DNA from: Belnapia rosea
GTDB taxonomy: Bacteria; Pseudomonadota; Alphaproteobacteria; Acetobacterales; Acetobacteraceae
Length of the DNA stretch: 64,000 bases
Direction: 5' to 3'
Assembly (NCBI RefSeq): GCF_900101615.1
Contig: NZ_FMZX01000003.1
Coordinates: 62,001-126,000 of the forward strand
Shown here in pieces: positions 38,001 to 47,646 of this stretch; the first letter of the stretch is position 1, and every line of letters starts with the position of its first letter. A model generated the notes under the pieces. The model had not been told where the DNA came from. It did no database searches and was given only the letters and a program-made list of their open reading frames with translations. The translations under genes and the position numbers were made by a program.

Positions 38001-39404
38001 ATGCTCACGGTGAAGCTGCGCCGCGCGCCGCGCGAGGATGCGCGGGCGCCGCTCGCCCTGCCGCTGCCGGATGCCGCCGCGGTGCCGTCTGCGCTGCGGG
38101 CGGCGGCGGAGGCGGCGGGCTTCACCGGGGCGGCCGGCCAGGCGGTGATGCTGCCGGAGCGGGGGCTGATGCTCCTCGGCACCGGCGCCGCCCGCCGGTC
38201 GCTCGACTGGGAGGAGGCCGGGGGCACCGCCGCCGCCGCGATCGGGGAAGCGCGGCGGTTCGCCATCGATGCCCGCGGCCTTGCTCCGGGCGCGGCCGCT
38301 TCCCTCGCCGCCGGTGCCTGCCTGCGGGCTTGGCGCTTCAGCCGTTACCGGAGTGAGCCGGCCCCCGGGCCGCGCAGGCTCGATCTGCTGGTGGATGATC
38401 CGGAGGCGGTGGCGCCGCATTGGAGCCGCGCCGCCGCCGGGGTGCGTGGCTGCCTTCTCGCCCGGGACCTGGCGATGGAGCCGGCCAATACGCTGACCAC
38501 GCGCGCCTTCGCCGCGCGGCTGGAGGCGCTGGCCGAGCATGGCATCGCCGTCGATGTGCTTGGCCGCAAGCGGCTGGCGCGGGAGGGTCTGGGCGGGCTG
38601 CTGGCGGTCGGCGGCGGCAGCGAAACACCACCCCGCCTTGCCGTGCTGCGCTGGCGCGGCAGCGTGGCGGCGGCGCCCGTCGTCTTTGTTGGCAAGGGCA
38701 TCTGCTTCGACACGGGCGGCATCTCGATCAAGGGCGCGGCGGGGATGGAGGCGATGAAGGCCGACATGGCCGGCGCCGCGGCCTGTGCCGGGGCGATGCT
38801 GGCCCTCGCCTTGCGCCGCTCGCCGGCGCCGGCCATCGCCGTGCTGGCCCTCGCCGAGAATGCGGTCGGGGAGCGCTCCTACCGGCCCGGAGACGTGCTG
38901 CGCATGGGCTCCGGCCGCACCGTCGAGGTGGTGGACACCGATGCCGAGGGCCGGCTGGTGCTGGCCGATGCCCTGCATTATGCGCGGCAGTTCAGGCCGC
39001 AGGCGGTGCTCGACCTGGCGACGCTCACCGGCTCGATCGTCACCGCCCTCGGCAGCCACCGCGCCGGGCTGTTCGGCACCGATGCCGGGCTGCTGGCCCA
39101 GGCGGCGGCGGCGGGCGAGGCGGTGGGCGAGCCGCTCTGGCCCATGCCGATCGGCGAGCGGCACCGCGAGGACCTCAACAGCGCCATCGCCGACCTGAAG
39201 CAATGCACGACCGGACGGCTGCAGCCCGATGCCTGCCATGCCGCCGCCTTCCTGCGCGAATTCGCCGGGCCCGCGCCCTGGGCGCATCTCGACATCGCGG
39301 GCGTCGATGACCGGGCGGAGGCCGCGCCACTGGGCCCGCCTGGGCCGAGCGGCTTCGGCGCGCGGCTGCTCGACGCGCTCGTCTCCATGTATTTCGAGCA
39401 TTGA
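38001..39404 (+). CDS. Second M17 leucyl aminopeptidase family protein
   Basis: 467 residues from ATG 38001. The catalytic region matches the adjacent PepA: GKGICFDTGGISIKG, MKADMAGAA and DTDAEGRLVLADAL, so the metal and arginine ligands are kept. The N-terminal domain is more divergent and richer in Arg/Ala. It is most likely an old tandem duplicate with its own peptide preference; an alternative is a purely structural partner. The holC gene follows at 6 bases. Confidence 0.92.
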   Translation: MLTVKLRRAPREDARAPLALPLPDAAAVPSALRAAAEAAGFTGAAGQAVMLPERGLMLLGTGAARRSLDWEEAGGTAAAAIGEARRFAIDARGLAPGAAASLAAGACLRAWRFSRYRSEPAPGPRRLDLLVDDPEAVAPHWSRAAAGVRGCLLARDLAMEPANTLTTRAFAARLEALAEHGIAVDVLGRKRLAREGLGGLLAVGGGSETPPRLAVLRWRGSVAAAPVVFVGKGICFDTGGISIKGAAGMEAMKADMAGAAACAGAMLALALRRSPAPAIAVLALAENAVGERSYRPGDVLRMGSGRTVEVVDTDAEGRLVLADALHYARQFRPQAVLDLATLTGSIVTALGSHRAGLFGTDAGLLAQAAAAGEAVGEPLWPMPIGERHREDLNSAIADLKQCTTGRLQPDACHAAAFLREFAGPAPWAHLDIAGVDDRAEAAPLGPPGPSGFGARLLDALVSMYFEH

Positions 39405-39410
39405 GCGCGA

Positions 39411-39860
39411 ATGGCCGAAATCGCCTTCTACCACCTCACCCGGCTGCCGCTGGAGATGGCGCTGCCCAAGCTGCTCGGCCGCGTGCTCGGCACCGGCGGG
39501 CGGGCGGTGGTGCTGTGCGGCAGCGAGGAACGCGTGGCGGCGCTGGATGATGCGCTCTGGAAATCCACCGATCCCGATTGGCTGCCCCATGGCACGGCCA
39601 GGAGCGGCCATGCGGCGATGCAGCCGATCTGGCTGACCGCCGAGGATGCTCCGGCGCCGAATGATGCGCGCTTCCTCGTGCTGGTCGATGGTGCCGACAG
39701 CGCGCGCCTTGCCGAGTATGACCGCGTGCTTGACCTCTTCGACGGCGCCGATGAGGCCGCGGTCGCCGCCGCCCGCCGCCGCTGGAGCGCGGCCAAGGCG
39801 GCGGGGCATGCGCTGTCCTACTGGCAGCAGGGCGCGCGGGGCTGGGAGAAGAAGGCCTAG
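39411..39860 (+). CDS. holC: DNA polymerase III chi subunit
   Basis: 149 residues. Starts AEIAFYHLTRLPLEMALPKLLG, with the HolC-specific YHLT and the later WLPHG and FLVLVDGAD. Chi links the clamp loader to single-strand-binding protein. The last four bases overlap the convergent Bug-family gene. Confidence 0.93.
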   Translation: MAEIAFYHLTRLPLEMALPKLLGRVLGTGGRAVVLCGSEERVAALDDALWKSTDPDWLPHGTARSGHAAMQPIWLTAEDAPAPNDARFLVLVDGADSARLAEYDRVLDLFDGADEAAVAAARRRWSAAKAAGHALSYWQQGARGWEKKA

Positions 39861-40831
39861 CCGTCCAGCCGGATTCCCGTCAGCGCCACCAGCGCCTGCC
39901 AGCGCTCGACCTCGGCCCGCTGGAAGGCGGCGAATTCGGCAGCCGGCAATGGCGCCGGGGTGAAGCCCAGCGTCGCCAGCCGCGCCGCCATGCCCGGCTC
40001 CGCCAGGATCTTCGGCAGCGCTTCGGACAGGCGATGGATGACCGGCGCCGGTGTCCGCGCCGGGGCCCAGAGGCCGAACCAGGCATCGACGGCCATGTAG
40101 GGCGCGCCGGCCTCGGCGAAGCTCGGCACATCGGGGAATTCCGGCAGCCGCGCCGGGGCGCCGATGCCCAAGCCGCGCAGCCGCCCCTCCTTCACCAGCG
40201 TCATCACCTGCGGCCAGGTGGAGACGAAGAAGTCCACCACGCCGCCGACCGTATCCGTCGTGGCCTGGGCGCCGCCGCGATAGGGCACATGCGTCGCCTC
40301 CAGCCCCTCTCGCCGGACGAAGCTCTCGGCGATCACATGGCTCGCCGAGCCGACGCCGGAGGAAGCATAGGTCAGCCGCCCGCCGCCCTTGCCGCGCGCG
40401 GCGAGCTCCGCCAGCCTCCGCGCCGGTGAATTCGCGGGCACGACCAGCGCATGGTGCACCTCGGCCAGCCGCCCGATCGGGGCGAAATCCTCGATCGGGC
40501 GATAGGGCAGGTCCCGTACCATCGCCGCATTCGCCGCATGGGTCTGGTTGTTGCCGAGGCTCAGCGTATAGCCGTCCGGCGCCGCCGTGGCCGCGGCCTG
40601 GGTGCCGACCACGGCGGCGCCGCCCGGCCGGTTCTCGACGACGAAGCTGCTGCCGGGGATGGCATGGCCCAGCGCCTCGGCGAGCGCACGCGCCAGCACA
40701 TCCGTGCTGCCGCCGGGCGGATAGGCGAGAAGGATGCGCACCGGCTTGTTCGGCCAGGGCGCATCCTGCGCCGCAGCGAGGCCCGGCAGCAGCCATGGCG
40801 CGGCAGTCAGCGCGCGACGTCGGATCATCAT
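39857..40831 (-). CDS. Tripartite tricarboxylate transporter substrate-binding protein (Bug/TctC family)
   Basis: 324 residues with a short, arginine-led signal peptide (MMIRRRALTAAPWLLPGLAA, TAT-like twin arginines but no strict consensus). Mature motifs are PVRILLAYPPGGSTDV, NRPGGAAVVG and PDGYTLSLG. Periplasmic carboxylate binder of unknown ligand, with no TctA/B genes adjacent. Its upstream region (40832-41054) is notably AT-rich for this genome. Confidence 0.92.
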   Translation of the reverse strand: MMIRRRALTAAPWLLPGLAAAQDAPWPNKPVRILLAYPPGGSTDVLARALAEALGHAIPGSSFVVENRPGGAAVVGTQAAATAAPDGYTLSLGNNQTHAANAAMVRDLPYRPIEDFAPIGRLAEVHHALVVPANSPARRLAELAARGKGGGRLTYASSGVGSASHVIAESFVRREGLEATHVPYRGGAQATTDTVGGVVDFFVSTWPQVMTLVKEGRLRGLGIGAPARLPEFPDVPSFAEAGAPYMAVDAWFGLWAPARTPAPVIHRLSEALPKILAEPGMAARLATLGFTPAPLPAAEFAAFQRAEVERWQALVALTGIRLDG

Positions 40832-41054
40832 TCGTTTCCCCCAACCACGTCACAAATCCAGAAATATTCGGAAACGAAACATCACCGCTTCGTGTCCGTG
40901 TTAATCCATTCGATCAAGCTTCGGGATACACTTGGTTTCTACTTTGCCGTTATCATGACACAACCACCAGGCATCCTCCCCCCGGATGCAGGAGACCAGA
41001 GATGCCACGCAGACCTGCTGCGCGCTGCACCGGCCCGACGGGGAGATGAGGCGC

Positions 41055-41234
41055 ATGGAACGGCGCACCGACCCATGGGGTGACTTCCTGCGGCGCATCC
41101 TCCTCTCGGCCGGCCTCGCCAGCGCCGCTGCCGTGTCCACGACCTCGACGGGCAATGACGCACCGCAGGCCGAGGTGTCCGAGGCCGAGGCGCAACCGCA
41201 ACCGGATGCCCCGAAGACCGCGGCGAAAGCGTAA
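41055..41234 (+). CDS. Small hypothetical protein, 59 aa
   Basis: Start chosen at ATG 41055, with GGGGAG about 10 bases upstream; an ATG at 40986 is also in frame and would give 82 residues. It begins MERRTDPWGDFLRRILLSAG, has one short hydrophobic stretch (about 16-28) and an Ala/Glu/Pro-rich hydrophilic tail. No domain recognised. It ends one base from the tadA stop on the other strand. Confidence 0.45.
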   Translation: MERRTDPWGDFLRRILLSAGLASAAAVSTTSTGNDAPQAEVSEAEAQPQPDAPKTAAKA

Positions 41235-41235
41235 C

Positions 41236-41679
41236 TCACCGCCGCGCCGCGAAGAATTCGCGCAGCACCACGCCGCATTCCGCCTCCCGTATGCCGCCGA
41301 CCACCTCCGGCGCGTGATGGCAGGAGGCGGCGGCGAAGATCCGGGCGCCGTGCTCGACACCGCCACCCTTCGGGTCATAGGCGCCGAAGACCAGACGGCG
41401 GATGCGGAAGAAGCCGATCGCCTGGGCGCACATCGGGCAGGGCTCCAGCGTCACCGTCAGCGTGCAGTCGGTGAGGAACTTGTCGCGCCGCGCCGTGGCC
41501 GCCGCACGCAGCGCCAGCAGCTCGGCATGGGCCGAGGGGTCATGCCGCGCCTCCACCTCGTTGCCCGCCCGGGCCAACACGCGCCCGGCGGCATCCGTCA
41601 CCACCGCGCCGACCGGCACCTCGCCCCGCGCGGCGGCGGCGCGGGCTTCCTCCAGCGCGATTTCAATGGGCGAGGGCAT
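41236..41679 (-). CDS. tadA: tRNA-specific adenosine deaminase TadA
   Basis: 147 residues. Zinc site H51-A-E53 (SAHAELLAL) and P80-C81-P-M-C84 (EPCPMCAQA); the N-terminus is MPSPIEIALEEARAAAARGE. It deaminates the wobble adenosine of tRNA-Arg to inosine and is normally essential. Length and motif spacing are typical. The upstream divergent neighbour is the PuuD-like gene. Confidence 0.95.
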   Translation of the reverse strand: MPSPIEIALEEARAAAARGEVPVGAVVTDAAGRVLARAGNEVEARHDPSAHAELLALRAAATARRDKFLTDCTLTVTLEPCPMCAQAIGFFRIRRLVFGAYDPKGGGVEHGARIFAAASCHHAPEVVGGIREAECGVVLREFFAARR

Positions 41680-41724
41680 GGGCCGAGCTTGCCCCGGCAC
41701 GGCGATAAGTTCTAGCAACGCGCC

Positions 41725-42437
41725 ATGCGCACCCGTCCCATCATCGGCGTCACCCTGGATGCGGAGGAGCCCGGCGGCTACTCCAAGCTGCCCTGGTATG
41801 CGCTCCGGAAGAATTACTTCGCCGCCCTGGCCGAGGCCGGCGCCCTGCCCATGGCCCTGCCGCACCACCCGGAGCTGGCCGAGGCCTATCTCGACCAGAT
41901 CGATGGGCTGCTGGTCACCGGTGGCGCCTTCGACGTGGATCCCTCGCTCTATGGCGGCGGCGACACCCACCCGACCGTCACGCTGAAGGCGGGCCGCACC
42001 GATTTCGAGCTGGCCGTGACGCGCGGCGCCCTGAAGCGTGACATGCCCGTGCTCGGCATCTGCGGCGGCGAGCAGCTGCTGGCCGTGGCGCTGGGCGGCA
42101 CGCTGATCCAGCACATTCCGGACAGCATCCGGACCGAGATCGAGCACGAGCAGCCGAATCCGCGCCATGAGCCTGGCCATGAAGTCACCATCGCGGAGGG
42201 CACGCTGCTCGCCCGCATCATCGGCAAGCCGCGCATGGCGGTGAACAGCGCGCATCACCAGGCGGTCGCCACGCCGGGGCCCGGTGCGCTCGTCAACGCA
42301 ACGGCGCCCGATGGCGTGGTGGAGGGCGTCGAGCATCCCGGCCATCGCTTCGCCCTCGGCGTGCAGTGGCACCCCGAATATGCCGTCGACCCGGCCGACC
42401 CGCTGATCTTCACCGCCTTCGTCCAGGCCTGCCGCGG

Positions 42438-42441
<4 letters not shown>
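41725..42441 (+). CDS. PuuD-like gamma-glutamyl-gamma-aminobutyrate hydrolase / class I glutamine amidotransferase
   Basis: 238 residues. Nucleophile C113 in GICGGEQLLA (elbow GxCxG), and the catalytic His-Glu pair in QWHPEYAVD. Starts RPIIGVTLDAEEPGG, the usual peptidase C26 opening, with LVTGGAFDVDPSLYG forming the oxyanion region. Relatives hydrolyse gamma-glutamyl-GABA in putrescine breakdown, but no puu genes are linked. The stop overlaps the pseudouridine synthase start (ATGA). Confidence 0.9.
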
Positions 42442-43231
<790 letters not shown>

Positions 43232-43235
<4 letters not shown>

Positions 43236-43795
43236 GGATCATCGCCGGCCGGCATCGCGGGCGGCGCCTCCTGGCCCCGCCGGGCGCCGGGACACGGCCG
43301 ACCGCCGACCGCGTTCGCCAGGCGCTGTTCGACATGCTCTGGCACGCCCCCTGGGGCGGGCGGGAGCGGGTGGAGGGTGCCACGGTGCTCGATGCCTTCG
43401 CCGGGACCGGGGCGCTCGGGCTCGAGGCGCTGTCGCGCGGCGCGGCCCGGGCCTGTTTCCTCGAGACCGACCGCGCTGCCCTCGCCGCGCTGCGCGCCAA
43501 TATCGCCGCCTGCCGCGAGGAGGCTCGCTGCAGCGTGCTCGGCGCGGATGCCACGCGGCCGCCGCGGGCACCGGAGCCCTGCGGCCTGGTCTTCCTCGAC
43601 CCGCCCTATGCCGAGGGGCTGATGGAGGCTGCGCTCGGCGCCCTGGCCCAGGCCGGATGGTTCAGCGGGGAGGCGCTGATCTGCGCCGAATACGCGGCCG
43701 GCACCGCCGCCCCGCCGCCCGGTTTCACCCTGCTTGCCGAGCGCGCCCATGGTGCCGCGCATCTGCTGGTGCTGCGGCCCGCCGCAGCGGGATGA
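43232..43795 (+). CDS. rsmD: 16S rRNA (guanine966-N2)-methyltransferase RsmD
   Basis: 187 residues with a GTG start overlapping the rluB stop. Opening RIIAGRHRGRRL and TRPTADRVRQALFDML are RsmD signatures. The SAM-binding VLDAFAGTGALGLEAL (about 52-67) and catalytic D123-P-P-Y126 complete it. It methylates G966 of the small rRNA. The stop overlaps the GT4 gene start. Confidence 0.95.
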
Positions 43796-44961
43796 CCGGG
43801 CCGGTCCGCCGCCTCCGCCGGTTGCTGGTGCTGCTGCCCTCGGCCGGAATTGGCGGCGCCGAGATGCACACGGCGACCCTTGTCCGTGCCCTGGCAGCGG
43901 CGGGCGTGGACATCACCGTCGCCGCCGAGGCCGGGCTGCGGGAGGGGCTCGCGCCGCTTTTCGCCCCTGTGGCGGTCGAGGCCGCAGCGGTTGGCTGGCG
44001 TGAGGCGGAGGGGCTTGCGGCGAATGCCGGGCGCCAATCCGCCGCCGCGACGGCGCTGCTGGCCCGGCTGCGGCCCGATGCGGTGCTGCTGCCGCTGCCC
44101 TGGCCGAGCCATGGACTCGGCCTGCAGGCGGCACTGGCCGCCGCCCGGACGCCGGGCCTCGCCATCGTCCATCTCGCCCCGATCGAGCCGGAGGTCCTGC
44201 CGTCGGCGCTGGTGCAGCCCGCGCTGGCCGCGCCTCTGACCTGGGTGGCGGTTTCCGCCCCCGTGGCGCGCCGGGTGGAAGCCGTTTTCGGCCTCGCCCG
44301 CGGCCGCGTCACGGTCGTGCCCAATGGCGTCGCCGTCCCACCGGAGGACCCGGCCCGCCGGCTGGCGGAACGTCGGGCCCGCAGGACCGCGCTCGGGCTC
44401 GGGCCGGATGCGCCGCTGGTGCTTTTCGCGGGCCGGCTCGAGGACAAGAAGGGGGCGGAACTGCTGCCGGCCCTGGCCGATCACCTGCGCACGGTGCTGG
44501 GAGCCACGCTGGTGGCGCTGGGCGAGGGCCCGCTGATGCCACGCCTCGCCGGGCATCCGGCCGCGCGGTCCGAGGGGCCATTGCGGCTACGCGGCGCCGT
44601 GCCGGATGTGGCGGACTGGCTGCTGGCGGCGGATGCGCTGGTGCTGCCCTCCCGGCTGGAGGGTTTTCCCCTGGTCTTCCTGGAGGCAGCGGCCCGCCGT
44701 TGCCCGGTAGTGGCGACCGAAGCGGCTCTGGAATGTCTTGGAAGTTTAGCGAAGTGCTTTGCCTGGATGAGCAAATCGCAATCCATACTTGACTTGACGC
44801 TTCACATTTCTGTGATATTCAAGGACATAGAAGCCGCTGGCTCTCGGGTCGAAGCGGCCCACGCTTATGCCGAACAGTACGGCGTCGATTGGATGCTGGA
44901 TAGGTATTTCGTGCAATTGCGGGGCGGCCTGATCGGTGATGTGCCTGTCCGAGACAGCTGA
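43792..44961 (+). CDS. GT4-family glycosyltransferase with an AT-richer C-terminal end
   Basis: 389 residues from ATG 43792, overlapping the rsmD stop. Rossmann start LLVLLPSAGIGGAEMHTATL, nucleotide-sugar region PLVLFAGRLEDKKGAELL, and the EX7E motif in PSRLEGFPLVFLEAAA. From about 44735 to the stop the base composition drops visibly toward roughly 50% GC, unlike the 70+% before it and after 44990. The last roughly 75 residues still look like a GT4 tail (AHAYAEQYGVDWMLDRYF) but include an untypical Lys/Ser/Ile stretch. This suggests a recombined 3' end. Sugar and acceptor unknown. Confidence 0.85.
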   Translation: MTGPVRRLRRLLVLLPSAGIGGAEMHTATLVRALAAAGVDITVAAEAGLREGLAPLFAPVAVEAAAVGWREAEGLAANAGRQSAAATALLARLRPDAVLLPLPWPSHGLGLQAALAAARTPGLAIVHLAPIEPEVLPSALVQPALAAPLTWVAVSAPVARRVEAVFGLARGRVTVVPNGVAVPPEDPARRLAERRARRTALGLGPDAPLVLFAGRLEDKKGAELLPALADHLRTVLGATLVALGEGPLMPRLAGHPAARSEGPLRLRGAVPDVADWLLAADALVLPSRLEGFPLVFLEAAARRCPVVATEAALECLGSLAKCFAWMSKSQSILDLTLHISVIFKDIEAAGSRVEAAHAYAEQYGVDWMLDRYFVQLRGGLIGDVPVRDS

Positions 44962-44988
44962 ATTCAACGCTCGGGAAGCAAGACCCGG

Positions 44989-47646
44989 ATGCAGCTGATG
45001 CCCGACATGTGGACAGCGACGACACCATCGGCGCCCTGGACCGCCAGCGCCATCGAGATCGCCGTGGTCATCCCCGCCTACCGCCAGCCCGGCCTGCTGC
45101 CGGAAGCGATCCTCTCCGTGCTCGGCCAGCAATCGGTCCCGCCTGTCGCGGTCATCGTCGTCGATGACGGCTGCCCCTTCCCGGAGACGGCGCAGGTAGC
45201 GCTGGATCTCGCGGCCCTTCATCCCGGCCAGGTCTTCCTGCTGCGGCGGCCGAATGGCGGCCTCTCGGCGGCGCGCAACACCGGCATCGACTTTGCGCTC
45301 CGCGCCTTCCCCGCCTGTCGCGCGCTGCATTTCCTCGATGCCGACAACCGCCTGCATCCGCACTACCTGGCCCGGGCCCTGGCGGCCTTGGACGCAGCGC
45401 CGGACGGGATAGGCTGGGTCTACCCGGATATCGACGAGTTCGGTGGGCGGGAGCACTGGACCACGGGCGGCGCCTTTTCCCTGCTGCAATTGCTGACCTG
45501 CAACTACTGCGAGGCCGGCAGCGTGGTGCGCCGGAAGATGGTCGAGACCGGCCTGCGCTTCGACGAGACCATGCGCGACGGCTTCGAGGACTGGGATTTC
45601 TGGCTCTCCGCCGCCGGCCGTGGCTGGCGTGGCCAGCACCTGCCACAGGCCGGGTTCCGCTACCGCCGCCGGCCGGAGAGCATGCTCTCCGCCTCCGAAC
45701 GCTTGCGGCCGCTGCTGCTCGGCCTGCTGCACCGGAAGCATGCGGCGCTGCTGGCGCCGCGGCACCTGCTGGCCGAAGCGGCGCGGGAAGCCCCCCGCTT
45801 CGCCCTGCATATGCCGGATGAGGGCACCATCCGCCTGGTGGCCGACCCTGCCGCGCCCGAAGGGCAATGCCTCTCCCCCAACCTGGCGCGCGAGCGCCTG
45901 GCGGCCGCGATGGAGCAGCCGAGCGCCGTCCACCACCCGGACATCCTCTGCTTCACCGAAAGCGCGGTGCTCGACCTGCTGACCAAGAGCGGCGTGTTGC
46001 ACATGGTCTTCTGGTGGGGCGAGCGCCTGCTGCGGGAGGCGCAGTTCGTCGCCCTCGAGATCGTCCCGACCACGGAGCCGATGCTGGCGCTCGAACGACC
46101 CGGCCCGGCCGATGGGCATGTCACGGCCGCGCCGTTGATCCTCGCCCGCAGCCAGGTGTTGTGGGAAGCAGCCGGCGACCCCTCGCCGGCCTGGATCGAA
46201 AGCCTGCAGGCGCCGAAGCCGCAGCCGATCACCGCGCTTCTGCGCCTCCGCCTGCCGGTGCCGAGCAGTGCCGCCAGCCCCATCCCGCTTCGCCTGCTGC
46301 TGCTCGAGGCCGCAGCCCTCGGCCGCCTTCGCCGCCAGCGCAGTGGCCTGCCGGCCAATTGGAAGCGGGAATACCGCCCGCCGCGCAGCCGCATGGTGGC
46401 CGATGCCGAGGCAGCCATCGGCCTCGGCCCGCTGCTGCCGCGGCTGCGCCAGCCGGGACGGCGCGATATCGGCTTCCTGCTGCCGCTCTTTTCCTTCGCC
46501 GGGCTGGAGAAGGTCATCCTGAACCAGGCCGCGGTGCTGCGCCGGCGGGGCTGGCGGACCCATCTCATCATTCTCGGCAGCGGGCGCATCGACCGTGGTG
46601 CCGATTTTCCCGCAGCCTTCGATTCCGTCATGCTGATGGAGGGCCTGGGCGAGGCGGCCGTCGCCTGGGAGAGCGGCTATTTCGGCGCGGGCATCTCGCA
46701 TTTCGGTGGCTCCCAGTCGGCGCGCGACGTGCTCGGGGTGCTCGCCACGCTCGATGTGCTGATCAATGTTCATTCGCTCGCCGGGCAGGCGCTGATGGCA
46801 CCGCTGCGCCGCCTTGGCATACGCACCTTCGGCGGGCTGCATCTCATCGAGCACGGGCCGCATGGTGAGCCGCGCGGCACACCGCACGTCCAGGCCTCCT
46901 ACGAGCATGCCTATGACGGCATCATGGTGATCTCGCGCCAGCTGCGGGACTGGTGCATCGCCGCCGGCATCCCGGCGCGGAAGCTGCACCTGGTGGCGAA
47001 CGCCCCGGGCTATGCCACGCGCCCGGCCCGCATCGCCGTGGCGCTGGGCGCCCGGCAGCGGCATCGCCGGCGGCCGCTGCAGGTGCTCTTCCTCGGCCGG
47101 ATGGACTGGCAGAAGGGTCTCGATCGCCTTGCCGCCATCATCGACCGCAGCAAGGAGCTCGGTCTGCGCTGGCGGGTGGTCGGCCGCGCGGTGCTGGCGG
47201 ATGCCAACCAGCCGGAGCTCGGCGTTCCGGTCGAGCCGCCGGTCTTCGAGCCGCAGGCGCTCGATGAGCTCTATGCCTGGGCGGATGTCCTCGTCCTGCC
47301 GTCGCGCTTCGAGGGTGTGCCGCTGGTGGTGCTGGAGGCGCAGCGCATGGGCTGCACCGTCATCGCGACCGGTGTCGGCGCGGTTGCCGAGGTGATCCGG
47401 CATGAGGAGGATGGCTTCCTCATCCCGCATCACCAGCCGGAAGAGGCAATCATCGCCGGCTTCCTCGCGACCCTGGCGCGGCTCGCCGAGGACCGGACGC
47501 AGCTTGCCGCCATCGGCGCTGCCGCCGCCGCACGCCTCGCCGCCTGTGGATGGCCGGAGCGGATGCAGGAATTCATGGATCACCTGGACAAGCTGGTGCC
47601 GCCGGACCGGCCGTCGCCAGCCGCAAGCCCTGGGATGCCCGGATGA
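44989..47646 (+). CDS. Two-domain glycosyltransferase: GT2 N-terminus, GT4 C-terminus
   Basis: 885 residues. GT2 domain first (about 22-260): AVVIPAYRQPGLLPEAILS, DDG (59-61), GGLSAARNTG and the metal-binding DAD (117-119), then GFEDWDFWL. A non-catalytic middle part (about 270-490) is rich in Leu/Arg. The GT4 domain then runs to the end, with FLGRMDWQKGLDRL and the EX7E motif SRFEGVPLVVLEAQ. Such fusions build surface or capsular glycans with two linkages per protein. Start ATG 44989 was chosen for GGGAAG upstream. The stop overlaps the next gene (ATGA). Confidence 0.88.
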   Translation: MQLMPDMWTATTPSAPWTASAIEIAVVIPAYRQPGLLPEAILSVLGQQSVPPVAVIVVDDGCPFPETAQVALDLAALHPGQVFLLRRPNGGLSAARNTGIDFALRAFPACRALHFLDADNRLHPHYLARALAALDAAPDGIGWVYPDIDEFGGREHWTTGGAFSLLQLLTCNYCEAGSVVRRKMVETGLRFDETMRDGFEDWDFWLSAAGRGWRGQHLPQAGFRYRRRPESMLSASERLRPLLLGLLHRKHAALLAPRHLLAEAAREAPRFALHMPDEGTIRLVADPAAPEGQCLSPNLARERLAAAMEQPSAVHHPDILCFTESAVLDLLTKSGVLHMVFWWGERLLREAQFVALEIVPTTEPMLALERPGPADGHVTAAPLILARSQVLWEAAGDPSPAWIESLQAPKPQPITALLRLRLPVPSSAASPIPLRLLLLEAAALGRLRRQRSGLPANWKREYRPPRSRMVADAEAAIGLGPLLPRLRQPGRRDIGFLLPLFSFAGLEKVILNQAAVLRRRGWRTHLIILGSGRIDRGADFPAAFDSVMLMEGLGEAAVAWESGYFGAGISHFGGSQSARDVLGVLATLDVLINVHSLAGQALMAPLRRLGIRTFGGLHLIEHGPHGEPRGTPHVQASYEHAYDGIMVISRQLRDWCIAAGIPARKLHLVANAPGYATRPARIAVALGARQRHRRRPLQVLFLGRMDWQKGLDRLAAIIDRSKELGLRWRVVGRAVLADANQPELGVPVEPPVFEPQALDELYAWADVLVLPSRFEGVPLVVLEAQRMGCTVIATGVGAVAEVIRHEEDGFLIPHHQPEEAIIAGFLATLARLAEDRTQLAAIGAAAAARLAACGWPERMQEFMDHLDKLVPPDRPSPAASPGMPG

